The notes: generated by a model from the sequence alone, not told the origin. 64,000 nucleotides of DNA from JAVVHH01 sp963835135 (GCA_963835135.1 CAWIEF010000005.1:1-64000); one strand, 5' to 3'; shown: positions 9,082 through 18,128, numbered from the stretch's first letter. Made by a program: numbers and translations.

Positions 9082-10218
9082 TCAGCTGCTCGTCCTGCGC
9101 GGCCCCGCGAGTTCGGCGACCACCTCCTTGATGGCGTCCCGCATCCGCCCGGCATTGTAGACCATCCGCGCACGCTGCTCGGCCGGCGCGATCAGCGCGC
9201 CCGCCTCCCCGCTCAGTACCCGGCGCAAGCATGCCGCGAGCGCCCCGTGATCGCCGGGCGGGAACAGCAGCCCGACCCGCCCGCCGTCGAGGATCTCCCG
9301 CACCGCCCCAGCATCCGCCGCGATCACCGGGCGCCCCGCCAGCATGGCCTCCACCAGCGTGCGGCCAAACGGCTCCGGCGCGACGGACGAATGCACCACC
9401 GCGTCCACCGACCGCATCAAAGCCCGTGCATCGTCGCGATGACCCAGGAAGCGGACCCGGTCCGCCACCCCGAGCTCCCCGGCCAGCCTGACCAGCGAGC
9501 GCGCATACTCGTCCGCCCCGAACAGCGCCCCGCCCACGATGACGCACCCCGCCTCCGGCACTGCCTGCAGGGCGCGCAGCGCCACGTCCTGTCCCTTCGA
9601 TGGGGCCAGCCGGCTGAACACCCCGAAGACGAGCGGCAAGTCCAGCCCGTGCGCCTTCCGGCTGGCCGGCTCCGTGCCGCCCTCGACCGCGTCGATACCC
9701 TCCGGCACAACCCGCAGCAGCCCGCGACGCCCGCCTGCCGCCGCGAATGCCTCCGCCGCCGCATCGGACGGCACGATGACCCGGCTGGCGAAACGATTGG
9801 CGAGCTGGATCACCAGCCTGGTCTGCCCACGCCCGATATGGCCGATCGACAGGATGGCGTGCAGGTGCCAGATCAACGGCCGCCGCGCCGCGGCACACGC
9901 CGGTGCCGCGAGCGCGAACGCCTTCTGCGAATTTGCGTACACCACGTCGGCGTCCCGCGCCGTCCGCACGAGCTGGACCAGCGTGCGCGCGAGGCCACCG
10001 AGATGTGGCAGCGCCCGCCACAGGCTCCGGTTCCGCTTGCTGCTGGCGAACCCGCCGGCCATCGCCGCCAGCACCGACGTGATGCTCGACGCCGCCAGCG
10101 CGGACCGCAGCGGCCCGTCCTCGAACAAGAACGCCCGCGCCCCCCGGAACGCCTGCACGACGTCGAGCAGGACCAGCTCCGCGTCCGCCAATCGGCTGGA
10201 ATGGTTGACGAACAACAC
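9082..10218 (-). CDS. Glycosyltransferase family 4
   Basis: A roughly 378-residue GT-B fold retaining glycosyltransferase. The N-terminal domain begins RVLFVNHSSRLADAE. The C-terminal nucleotide-sugar domain has LVFGVFSRLAPSKGQDVAL, VRFLGHRDDARALM and the GT4 E-x7-E region PEPFGRTLVEAMLAGRPVIA. It likely adds a sugar to the lipid-linked repeat unit of the local exopolysaccharide; donor and acceptor are unknown. Start choice is uncertain: the GTG at 10218 begins VLFVNHSS, while a CTG at 10239 would overlap the kinase stop (CTGA). The frame is also open into the kinase because the kinase frameshift puts it in the same phase; a fused protein is not intended. Confidence 0.88.
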   Translation of the reverse strand: MLFVNHSSRLADAELVLLDVVQAFRGARAFLFEDGPLRSALAASSITSVLAAMAGGFASSKRNRSLWRALPHLGGLARTLVQLVRTARDADVVYANSQKAFALAAPACAAARRPLIWHLHAILSIGHIGRGQTRLVIQLANRFASRVIVPSDAAAEAFAAAGGRRGLLRVVPEGIDAVEGGTEPASRKAHGLDLPLVFGVFSRLAPSKGQDVALRALQAVPEAGCVIVGGALFGADEYARSLVRLAGELGVADRVRFLGHRDDARALMRSVDAVVHSSVAPEPFGRTLVEAMLAGRPVIAADAGAVREILDGGRVGLLFPPGDHGALAACLRRVLSGEAGALIAPAEQRARMVYNAGRMRDAIKEVVAELAGPRRTSS

Positions 10219-10235
10219 CCGCGGCGGCGTGATCG

Positions 10236-12402
10236 TCAGGCGTGGCCGGCCTGAAGTTCGCGCCGCGCGATCATCCGCCGGGTCTGCGGAAGGCTTGCGG
10301 CGGAGACGCTCTCGTCCGGCACGAACGTCAGCGTCAGTCCAACCACGTTGCCATTGGCCCGCTGCATCTCCGGCAGGCTGTTCAGTGCCTGCGACGCCGG
10401 CGGCCGCCCTGTGCGCAGGCAGAACACCACGCCGTCCACCCGAGGCGCCAGCAGCGCCGCATCCATCAGCTCCGACACTGGAGCGCTGTCGATCAGCACG
10501 AGATCGTAGTTCTCCGCCCACTCCAACAGAGTTGCGGAACCGCGGGCCGGATAGCAGCTCGGTGCTATCCATCATCATATTGCCGGCGAGAAGGAAGTCG
10601 ACGCCCGGCACCGCCCCGAGCTGGACCAACTCCGCCGGACCGCCCCGCAAATATCCGGCCAGCCCAGGAGTCGGTGGGCCATGCAGCGCGTCCTGGAAGA
10701 ACGGGTTTCGCAAGCAGGCTTCGATCACCAGCACCCGCCGGCCCGATGCCCGCGCCATCCGCGCCAGCGCCAACGTCACGAACGACTTGCCTTCCCCGGC
10801 CACCTCGGACGCGATCATCAGCGTCCGATGCTTGCCGCCGAACCCTGCCAGCGTCAGCCGGGCATGCAGGATCCGGATCGCTTCCAGCAGCGGCGGATGC
10901 GACTCCAGCAGCGAGATGGCCGCCGCCAACGGAAACTCCCGCTGCCGCCCCACCAGCTCCTTCGTCCCGGTCCGCCGCAGCCGCAACTCCGGCACCTGCG
11001 CCAGGATTGGGATGCGCGTATACGTCCGCCCCAGCGCGATCGGCCCCGACTGCACCGGCCGATACGTCAGCAGCCCCGCCGACGTCGCCAGCACCGCCGC
11101 CACCGTCAGCCCGCCCATCAGGAATGGCGTGCGTTGCGGGAAGGCCGGGCGCGACGGCAATTCGGCCATGTTCACCAACTGCGTGCCTGGCGCCAGCACC
11201 CGGCGCTCCGTCTCCAACTGGCTCAGCCGCTGCGACAGGTCGACATACGAGCTGCGCTTGATCTCCAGATCGCGCACCATGCTCGCGATCTGTGTCTCCG
11301 CCTCGGCCGCTTGCCCCGCTGCCTCGGTGCGGCTGGCCAGCTCCCGCGTCGCGTCCTCCACCCGGGCCTTGGCAACATCCAGGTTCCGCCGCGCCGCCTC
11401 GCCCAACCGTGCCGTCTCCGCCGCCAGCCGCGCCGCGATGTCGGCCTCCTGCCGCCGATAGGCCAGCAGCATCGGGTTCTGCGAGCCGAACCGCTGCGAC
11501 GCGCTCGAACTCAGCGCGCTTGCCTGCGACAGTTGCTGCTTGAGCTCCGCGATCGTCCGCGACTCCATGGCCAGCCGCGACCCGGCGCCGCCACGCGCCT
11601 CCTGCAGCCGCAGCTCCGCCTCCGCCTCCGCCTGCGCCGCCTTCGCCGCGGATAATTGCTGCGCCGCCTGGGTCAGCCGTTCCGAACGTAGCGGGCCGCC
11701 AAAACCCAGAACCAGCCCATGCAGCTTGCGGAACGCCTCGATCTGCGCCGCGTCGTGCTGAAGCTCGGTGTCAAGCTGCGTCAACCGCTGCCGCACCCAG
11801 TCCACCGCCTGGTCGCGCGGGTGCTGCAACTTGGCACGCTCGTCCTCGAGGAACGTCTGCAGCAGGCTGTTGACCATCGCCTGCGCCACCTCCGGCACCG
11901 GCGATTTATAGCCGATCGAGATCACCCGGCTCCGCCCGACCGCACCGATGCCGAAGCGGTCTTGCACCCAAAGCAGCTGGGCATTCGCATCCGTCGACAG
12001 TCGCGAGCAATCGGCCGGGCGGAACCGGTTGATCAACTGACGGCTCACGGCCGCGCAATCGGCCTCGATGGCGTCGTCCACGCCCGGCTCGGCGAATAGC
12101 ATCCGGAGCAGCCGCGGCGAGTGGATGAGCACGATGGTGCTCTCCATGTTCGCCGGATCACCCATCTTTTGCGCATAGACCGGCGACGACGAGCCCACGA
12201 TCGGCTCGCGATCCGCCACGATGATCGAGCCGGTCGCCAAATAACTGACCGGAAGCACGTAAAACAGCCCCAGCACCACGCACAGCGTGACGCCGAACGT
12301 CAGCGCGACGATGAGCCGCTGGTGCCAGAGTTGGCTGAAGATCGAGGGGCGCGTGGGCTCGTCGGCAGGCAGGTCGGCCGGATTGTCCAGTGTCGGGTCC
12401 AT
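10236..12402 (-). CDS. Exopolysaccharide chain-length regulator with BY-kinase domain (Wzc-like), one frameshift
   Basis: The N-terminus (from MDPTLDNPADLPADEP) has a Wzz-type domain with TM1 (LIVALTFGVTLCVVLGLFYV) and a long periplasmic coiled coil (about residues 180-400). TM2 (FLMGGLTVAAVLATSAGLL) precedes a cytoplasmic BY-kinase. Walker A is ASEVAGEGKSFVTLAL. Walker A' reads VLVIEACLRNP, where IDADLRRP is usual. Walker B, LVLIDSAPV, lies in the next frame. One extra G near 10530 (AACTCTGTTGGAG) breaks the gene; removing it gives RFRNSLLEWAENYDL, and the span is 3n+1. The C-terminus (RRMIARRELQAGHA) lacks the usual tyrosine cluster. It should control polymer length and export with the Wza-like protein. 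Confidence 0.85.
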
Positions 12403-12805
12403 CCTTCATCCTTGATCCTGCGGCCCAGCAGACCCAAACTCCGACAGTTGCGCGACCCTAGATGAGAGCTTGACCAGAAGCAATTTCTCGTATCCACGGC
12501 GTTATTGCGCCGTCGCGCCATCAATACTGGGCTGACATCTTGCAAGCGCCTCGTCCCCGATCCCACGACCGGGACCCGGCCGCGATCGGCTCCCTCGCAG
12601 GCACGACCCTGGCTGATGCAGGTTCGCTGGACGGGTTGCGGCGTGGCATTCGGGCCACCCCGATGAGTTTCGGCTGGGAAACGGTTGCCGGTCCGTGTTG
12701 AGACCGCTGTCGGACGTCCGGCGGGAGAAGATGGCTTGCAAGTGCTAGTGAATTAACGGTTAAATACGCCTCGAGTTCTGCTCAAAACATCCAGGGTATC
12801 CGGCG
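12403..12805. other. Intergenic region between divergent genes
   Basis: About 400 bases separate the Wzz/BY-kinase (minus) from the ATPase-SEL1 gene (plus). I see no supported gene: the small open frames here lack start context and family resemblance. It should contain both promoters. The stretch just before 12806 is relatively AT-rich (GAATTAACGGTTAAATACG), unlike the surroundings. Confidence 0.6.
12736..12766 (+). promoter_or_regulatory. Possible promoter for the ATPase-SEL1/TAXI operon
   Basis: TTGCAA at 12736-12741 and TAAATA at 12761-12766 resemble -35 and -10 boxes with a 19-base spacer, 40 bases before the ATG. The spacer is long and the match is partial. The AT-rich island in an otherwise GC-rich region supports a promoter here. 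Confidence 0.25.
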
Positions 12806-14563
12806 ATGCGCACACCTTCATCGACCGCAAGCCGGCTGCGGGACGACACCGTCCCGGTTGGTCCTGCCTCGCACCCTCGCTTCGATGCCCGCAATTGGCC
12901 GGCAATGAAGCGGCCGACCGGGGAAATCAAGCAGCTTCCCGCCCCAGCGCCCGCCGTCTCGAGGCCCACGCTCCGCACCACGCAGAACGCCTGCTATGAG
13001 GCGCTCAGCCTCGCACTCAAGGAAGGCCAGGTCTTCGCCGCCCTGACCGGGCCCGAAGGTTCCGGCAAGACGACGGTGCTCGAGGCGGTGCTGTCCGACC
13101 GCACCGACCGGGCGCTCCGATGCATCCGCATCCCCGACCCGGACAAAGTGCCGGCGTCGCTGGCCGAGCAGATCGAACGCGTCGCCTACGCCGAGGCCGG
13201 CAAGCCGGAGAACCTCGGGCGTCACGTCGTCCTCGCCATCGACGACGCGCATACGTCGTCGCACGACCTGCTGCTCTGCCTCTCGCGCCTGGCCGGAATG
13301 CGCGAGCCCGGCCGCCGCGTGCCGCAGATCCTCATGGTCGGGCGCCCGGAGCTATGGGATCGGCTGGCCGCGAGCGACTACGAGGTGCTCGCCCGCCGCC
13401 TGGCGATCCGCGCCGCCTTGCCAGCCGCCGAGGACGATGCCGACCCCTGGGCCACTGTCGAGGACGACGTCACCCAGACCATGACCCAGCTCCGCGCCGA
13501 GTCACAACGGATGCCTGTCGTGCAGGACACGGTCGATCCGCTCCACGGGCACGACGGACCGTTCGAGCGCGAGTACGGCTTCGGGCACGGCGAGGATGGT
13601 CCCAAGCACGACGATCTGCCCCTGACGAACAACGGTGACGTGCCGCCGCCGAGCATGTTCGCGCTGTTCCCCGACCCGCCGGCGAAAGCCTCGCGCTCGG
13701 CGGCCCGCGAGACCCGCCGGCGTCTGGTCATGCCGCTCGTCAGCCTGTTCGTCGGAGTGGCCGCCTTCGCCTTCGCGCTCTCGTTCTACGATTGGCCGGA
13801 TCTCATCGGGGACATGCCGTGGGCCGATGCAAAGCCGGCGACGCCGTTCGTGATGCCGCGTTCGCAACAGGCCGACACCTTCGGGCTGCCGCTGCCGCCA
13901 TCGGCGCGGCCGACCGAGCCCGCCGCGCCAGCCAAGCAAGTGGTCGCCAGCGCGCCCCCGCCCGCGGCGGCGCAAGCCCCCGAGCCACCGCCGTCCGCCT
14001 CAACCGTACCCACCCCAACATCGCCGGCCCCGATCGCGCCCGACCGGCCGACCGCCGCCGCCCCGCCGTCCGAGCGGCCGATCATTCCGCCGATGACGAC
14101 AGAAAAGCCGGCCCCCGTCACCGCCGAGGCGGTTGCCCGCCCCGAGCCGGCCCCGGCGCCCGCTTCAGCCGTCCCCGCTCTGGTGGCGCCGCCACCGGCG
14201 CCCGTCAGCACCCCGGCTGCCGCTCCTGCCGCCCCAGCGCCCACGCTCGCCGCGCGGGCCCCCGCCGCCGCCGAGGCCCCGCTCTCTCCCATCGTGCTCG
14301 CCTTGCTGCTGCGCCGGGGTGACGAGCAGATCGCCATCGGCGACATCTCCGCCGCCCGCTTGCTTTATGAACGCGCTGCCGACTCCGGCAATGGTCTGGC
14401 CGCCCGCCAGATGGGCCGCAGCTACGACCCCGCCTTCCTGCCCGCCGCCGTCGCCAATACGCTCGCCGACATCGGCAAGGCCAAGCAATGGTACCAGCGC
14501 GCCGCAGCCCTCGGCAACGTCGAATCAGCCACTCGCCTCAAGGCACTCAACCAAGGACACTGA
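12806..14563 (+). CDS. AAA ATPase (ExeA/GspA-like) - membrane helix - proline-rich linker - SEL1-like repeats
   Basis: A 585-residue composite protein. The cytoplasmic ATPase (about residues 58-215) has Walker A GPEGSGKTT, Walker B HVVLAIDDAH and a sensor-like ILMVGRPELWDRL, as in ExeA-type ATPases. An acidic linker follows, then one membrane helix (LVMPLVSLFVGVAAFAFALSF, about 309-330). A long Pro/Ala-rich tract (about 350-490) follows, then SEL1/TPR-like helices (ALLLRRGDEQIAIGDISAAR; RLLYERAADSGNGLAARQMG; KAKQWYQRAAALGNVESA). Topology puts the repeats in the periplasm. The stop overlaps the next start (TGATG), coupling it to a TAXI binding protein. A paralogue with the same order lies at 56980-58401. 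ExeA uses ATP to place a secretin; here the partner is unknown. Confidence 0.8.
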   Translation: MRTPSSTASRLRDDTVPVGPASHPRFDARNWPAMKRPTGEIKQLPAPAPAVSRPTLRTTQNACYEALSLALKEGQVFAALTGPEGSGKTTVLEAVLSDRTDRALRCIRIPDPDKVPASLAEQIERVAYAEAGKPENLGRHVVLAIDDAHTSSHDLLLCLSRLAGMREPGRRVPQILMVGRPELWDRLAASDYEVLARRLAIRAALPAAEDDADPWATVEDDVTQTMTQLRAESQRMPVVQDTVDPLHGHDGPFEREYGFGHGEDGPKHDDLPLTNNGDVPPPSMFALFPDPPAKASRSAARETRRRLVMPLVSLFVGVAAFAFALSFYDWPDLIGDMPWADAKPATPFVMPRSQQADTFGLPLPPSARPTEPAAPAKQVVASAPPPAAAQAPEPPPSASTVPTPTSPAPIAPDRPTAAAPPSERPIIPPMTTEKPAPVTAEAVARPEPAPAPASAVPALVAPPPAPVSTPAAAPAAPAPTLAARAPAAAEAPLSPIVLALLLRRGDEQIAIGDISAARLLYERAADSGNGLAARQMGRSYDPAFLPAAVANTLADIGKAKQWYQRAAALGNVESATRLKALNQGH

Positions 14564-15606
14564 TGGTGCCATTCCCACTCTCCGGCCCGCCCAAGGCACT
14601 GGCCGCACTATCGCTGAGTCTTTGCCTGCTCGCCGCCCCCGCCGTCAGCGCGGCGCCGCAACCCCGATCCGCCATGCCCCTGATTCCCGACACCCAGGTC
14701 GTCCCGCCGACCGCCGTGCTCGGCATCATCTCCGGCGGCCTCTCGGGCACCTACATCCGGATCGCCGCCGACATCGCCACGGTATTCGGCGCCAAGGTCC
14801 CCGATTTCCGAGTTCTGCCGATCGTTGGCAAGGGATCGCTGCAGAACATCTCCGACATCCTCAACGTCCGCGACGTCGACATCGGCATCGTCCAGTCCGA
14901 CGTGCTCTCCTACCTGCGGCAGCGGCCGACCCTGCTGGGCCTGACGAACAACGTATCCTACCTCGCCAAGCTCTACGACGAAGAGGTCCATATCCTCGCC
15001 CGCGAACAGGTCGCCAGCGCAGCCGACCTGACCGGCAAGCGCGTCGCCGTCGACGCGCGCGGCAGCGGCACGGCGCTCACCGCCTCGGTCATCTTCGACG
15101 CGCTCGGCGTCAAGCCCATCATCGTCAACGACGATCCGGAGACCGCACTCGCCAAAATGAAGCGCGGCGACGTCGACGCCCTGGTCTACGTGACCGGCAA
15201 GCCCGCCCGCCTGTTTTCCGACGCCAGCGGCAGCGGCCTGCACTTTCTCGGCCTGCCGCTCAACCCGGCCCTCCTACAGACCTATCTGCCGACGCGCCTG
15301 ACCCATGACGACTACCCGGCTCTCGTGACGGAAGACGGCTCGGTCGAGACTGTCGCGGTCGGTGCCGTGCTAGCAGTCTACAACTGGGCGCCCGGCACGG
15401 AGCGATACACCCGGCTTTCCCGCTTCGTCACCAGCTTCTTCGACAATCTGGCCGAGCTGCAGGCGCCGGGTCACCATCCCAAGTGGAAGCAGGTGAGCCT
15501 GACCGCCCAGGTGCCGGGCTGGCCACGCTTCCGCGAGGCCCAACTCTGGCTCCAGCGCCACGGCACGACGGTCCCGACACCCCTTGCGCCGGCGGCGAGC
15601 AACTGA
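14563..15606 (+). CDS. TAXI-family (TRAP-type) periplasmic solute-binding protein
   Basis: A 347-residue secreted protein with a signal peptide (LAALSLSLCLLAAPAVSAAP) and the TAXI fold: GIISGGLSGTYIRIAADIAT, VLPIVGKGSLQNISDI, DVDIGIVQSDVLSYL, LTGKRVAVDARGSGTALTA, MKRGDVDALVYVTGKPA. TAXI proteins bind small organic anions or amino acids and usually feed a fused DctQM membrane protein. No TRAP permease gene is in the window. The ATG overlaps the stop of the ATPase-SEL1 gene (TGATG), so the protein may act as a sensor or partner of that membrane protein rather than in transport; this is inference. mlaC lies 4 bases away, convergent. Confidence 0.88.
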   Translation: MVPFPLSGPPKALAALSLSLCLLAAPAVSAAPQPRSAMPLIPDTQVVPPTAVLGIISGGLSGTYIRIAADIATVFGAKVPDFRVLPIVGKGSLQNISDILNVRDVDIGIVQSDVLSYLRQRPTLLGLTNNVSYLAKLYDEEVHILAREQVASAADLTGKRVAVDARGSGTALTASVIFDALGVKPIIVNDDPETALAKMKRGDVDALVYVTGKPARLFSDASGSGLHFLGLPLNPALLQTYLPTRLTHDDYPALVTEDGSVETVAVGAVLAVYNWAPGTERYTRLSRFVTSFFDNLAELQAPGHHPKWKQVSLTAQVPGWPRFREAQLWLQRHGTTVPTPLAPAASN

Positions 15607-15610
15607 TCGG

Positions 15611-16216
15611 CTAGGCGGCTTGCCGCTCCAGCGCACTCAGCAGCGCGTCGATATTGTTGTTGTTGCGGGACAGATAGGCCGCGTAATCCGAACGCTGGGT
15701 CAGCCGAAGGCTGGTGCCCTCCGCGATGACGTCGACGATCGCCGGCCGCCCCGTCTCATAGCTGACCACCCATTGGGCATTGTTCGGCTGCTGATTCGGC
15801 CGGCTGATCAGCGTCCCCACGAGATAGGTCCCGTCCCGCACCGACGTCTGCGTCATGCGGAACCCGACGCCCCGGAAGTCGCCGAGCTTGCCGATGATGT
15901 TGTTGATCAGCACCGCGTGGAACAACTGCAGGAAGCGTTGCTGCTGCGACGGGGACGCGACCCGCCAATAGCGGCCGAGCACGAACTCGCCGATCTCGTT
16001 GACCGCCAGGGCACGTTCGACGAGCGGCGTCATCTCCTGGCGCTTGGCCGCCAGCGGCGCGTCCGCATTGACGATGCCGACCAACTGGCTGCCGAACTGC
16101 TCGATGAACCGGGTCGCCTCGGCGCTACGGTCAGCCTGCGCCCAGGCCCGCAGCCCGGACGCGGTGAGCAGGATCGCCGACGCTGAGGTCAGCAGGATGC
16201 TGCGACGTGTGATCAT
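15611..16216 (-). CDS. mlaC: Phospholipid-binding protein MlaC (periplasmic)
   Basis: A roughly 201-residue lipid carrier that shuttles phospholipid between MlaA at the outer membrane and the inner-membrane Mla transporter. It has a twin-arginine-like N-terminus (ITRRSILLTSASAILLTASG) and the Tol_Tol_Ttg2 domain: EFVLGRYWRVASPSQQQRFL, DFRGVGFRMTQTSV, NNAQWVVSYETGRPAIVDVI. The ATG at 16216 is preferred; a GTG at 16231 in the same frame is possible. It follows mlaA in the same direction, 18 bases after its stop. The MlaFED genes are not in the window. Confidence 0.93.
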   Translation of the reverse strand: MITRRSILLTSASAILLTASGLRAWAQADRSAEATRFIEQFGSQLVGIVNADAPLAAKRQEMTPLVERALAVNEIGEFVLGRYWRVASPSQQQRFLQLFHAVLINNIIGKLGDFRGVGFRMTQTSVRDGTYLVGTLISRPNQQPNNAQWVVSYETGRPAIVDVIAEGTSLRLTQRSDYAAYLSRNNNNIDALLSALERQAA

Positions 16217-16234
16217 AGGTCTCGTATCCACTCT

Positions 16235-17002
16235 CTATTGACTGAACCACGCCGGAACCGTGGTCTTGTTGTCATTTCGGACCGCGTCGATCTCGGCCGC
16301 CCTGTTCTGGCGATACAGGCTGCGGAACGTCGCGTAGGGGTCCAGCGCCGTCTTCTTGATCGAATCGATGGTGTCAATGTTTCGTTCGCGCGTATCGATC
16401 GCCGTCGCGCCGAAGCGCGAGTAGCCGAGCGTCGCGCTGCCGCCGAAACTGGCCCATGTCAGCGGATCGACCGCGATGTCCGCGGCGAACCCGCTCGCGT
16501 CACGCGGATTGCTCGGGCCCAGCACCGGGAGGAACAGGAACGTGCCCTCCCCGACCCCCCAAAGCGCCAGCGTCTCGCCGAAGTCGGCCTGGTGCTGCTT
16601 GTAGCCAAGCTCGCTGGCCACATCGAACAGCCCGCCCACGCCTGCGGTGGTGTTGATCAGGAACCGCATCATCGTCGTTCCGGCCCGCTGCGGCTTGGTT
16701 TCCAGCACGTCGTTGACGAAGATGACCGGGCTGGAGATGTTGGCGAGCACGTTGTGGATCGGGGTCCGGACCGCGCCGGGCACGACGGTCCGATAGGCGA
16801 CCGCAATCGGGCGCAGAAAATATGTGTCGAGCCCGTCATTGATCTTGTAGAAGAACCGGTTGGTCGGCTCGAGTGGATCGTTGGCCTCGCTATACTCGGC
16901 AGCGGCCAACTGATCGCCGGGCGGCGGCTTGGTCGCGCACGCCGCAAGGCCGATCACCGTCGTCGCCAGCAAGATCCGAGGCAGCACCCACACCATCTTC
17001 AT
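16235..17002 (-). CDS. mlaA: Outer-membrane lipid-asymmetry lipoprotein MlaA (VacJ)
   Basis: A 255-residue lipoprotein (lipobox IGLAAC, Cys22). The VacJ domain is unmistakable: NDPLEPTNRFFYKINDGLD, YRTVVPGAVRTPIHNVLANI, RFLINTTAGVGGLFDVASEL, DFGETLALWGVGEG, FLFLPVLGPSNPRDASG. It removes mislocalised phospholipids from the outer leaflet of the outer membrane and hands them to MlaC. The partner mlaC is directly downstream. Length is normal; the C-terminal tail (after DTIDSIKKTALDPYATFRSL) is short. Confidence 0.96.
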   Translation of the reverse strand: MKMVWVLPRILLATTVIGLAACATKPPPGDQLAAAEYSEANDPLEPTNRFFYKINDGLDTYFLRPIAVAYRTVVPGAVRTPIHNVLANISSPVIFVNDVLETKPQRAGTTMMRFLINTTAGVGGLFDVASELGYKQHQADFGETLALWGVGEGTFLFLPVLGPSNPRDASGFAADIAVDPLTWASFGGSATLGYSRFGATAIDTRERNIDTIDSIKKTALDPYATFRSLYRQNRAAEIDAVRNDNKTTVPAWFSQ

Positions 17003-17089
17003 CCCTCACACACCGTCCACTCTGTTATGGGCGGGCAACCCCGCGAACACAACATGGCCGGAGCGCGTAGCGAACTGGGCGGACATCGC

Positions 17090-17095
17090 TATAAT
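17090..17095 (+). promoter_or_regulatory. Possible -10 box of metF
   Basis: A consensus TATAAT sits 50 bases before the metF ATG in the mlaA-metF divergent gap. No convincing -35 box is seen 17 bases upstream, and there is no evident SAM or SAH riboswitch in the 140-base gap. Confidence 0.3.
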
Positions 17096-17144
17096 ATCGT
17101 CGATCCCGCCGCCTCAGCACACTCACAACCCGGATAGCAGCTCG

Positions 17145-18128
17145 ATGAACCAGGTCACGTCGCCACCGCCCCGACCCGCTGCGCCAGAGGCCACGCTCGA
17201 ACGCTGGCTGACCGGCCCCCGCTTCGCCCCCATTCCGGCGCGCTCGGCCGCGACCCCCGTCCCCGCTCTGTCGTTCGAGTTCTTCCCGCCCAAGAATGAG
17301 GCGCTCGAAACCCAGCTCTGGACCTGTATCCGCCGTCTCGAGCCCCTCGCCCCCCGCTTCGTCAGCGTCACGTACGGCGCCGGCGGCACCACCCAGGCCC
17401 GCACCCATGCCACCGTGACCCGGCTCGTGCGCGAATCGAGCCTGATCCCCGCCGCCCACCTCACCTGCGTCGGCGCGTCCCGCGCCGCCGTCGATGCCGT
17501 CGCTCAAGACTACTGGGACTGCGGCGTCCGCCACATCGTCGCCCTCCGCGGCGACGCCCCGCCCGGCGAGGACTACGCACCGCACCCGGACGGCTACCAC
17601 CATGCCGTCGACCTCGTCGCCGGCCTCAAGCGGATCGCCGATTTCGAGATCTCGGTCGCCGCCTATCCCGAGACCCACCCGACCGCGCTCAGCCCCGACC
17701 ACGACCTCGACAACCTCAAGCGCAAGCTCGATGCGGGCGCCACCCGCGCCATCACCAACTACTTCTTCGAAGGCGAGGTGTTCCTTCGCTTCCTCGACCG
17801 GGCGCTCGCGGCCGGCATCACAGCCCCCATCGTGCCCGGCATCATGCCGGTGACGAACTACGCGCAGGCCAAGAAATTCAGCGACATGTGCGGTGCATCC
17901 GTGCCGGACTGGATGGGCGACATGTTCTCCGGCACCGAGAACGACCCCGAGACCCGCCGCATGATCGCCGCCATCCTTGCCGCCGAACAGGTGCGCCTGC
18001 TGCAAGCCAACGGCGTCGACGAGTTCCACTTCTATACCCTCAACCGTCCGGACCTGACCTACGCCATCGCCCACCTGCTGGGTGTCAGACCAGTCGCCGA
18101 TACAGCGGCCGCAGCAGAAAAGGGCTGA
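17145..18128 (+). CDS. metF: Methylenetetrahydrofolate reductase [NAD(P)H]
   Basis: A 327-residue FAD-dependent TIM-barrel enzyme that reduces 5,10-methylene-THF to 5-methyl-THF for methionine synthesis. Visible motifs are SFEFFPPKNEALE, FVSVTYGAGGTTQ, HLTCVGASRAAV, HIVALRGDAPPGE, SVAAYPETHPTA, ITNYFFEGEVFLRFLDRA, PIVPGIMPVTNYAQAKKF and FHFYTLNRPDLTYAI. The ATG at 17145 is preferred over the longer open frame, which runs into mlaA's upstream region. The 3' end overlaps the convergent BASS-transporter gene by 44 bases. Confidence 0.96.
   Translation: MNQVTSPPPRPAAPEATLERWLTGPRFAPIPARSAATPVPALSFEFFPPKNEALETQLWTCIRRLEPLAPRFVSVTYGAGGTTQARTHATVTRLVRESSLIPAAHLTCVGASRAAVDAVAQDYWDCGVRHIVALRGDAPPGEDYAPHPDGYHHAVDLVAGLKRIADFEISVAAYPETHPTALSPDHDLDNLKRKLDAGATRAITNYFFEGEVFLRFLDRALAAGITAPIVPGIMPVTNYAQAKKFSDMCGASVPDWMGDMFSGTENDPETRRMIAAILAAEQVRLLQANGVDEFHFYTLNRPDLTYAIAHLLGVRPVADTAAAAEKG

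Noticed and set aside
10218..12402. Fusion of Wzz/BY-kinase and GT4 into one long protein
   Set aside because: The frame joins only because of the kinase frameshift; in the repaired frame the kinase stops at 10236 and the GT has its own start.
12521..12528. TCAATACT shared upstream of both ATPase-SEL1 genes (12521 and 56931)
   Set aside because: Eight bases, different distances from the starts, and no wider similarity; likely chance.
12502..12741. A 79-residue minus-strand frame in the 12.4-12.8 kb gap
   Set aside because: No signal, motif or ribosome-binding site; composition is like non-coding frames.
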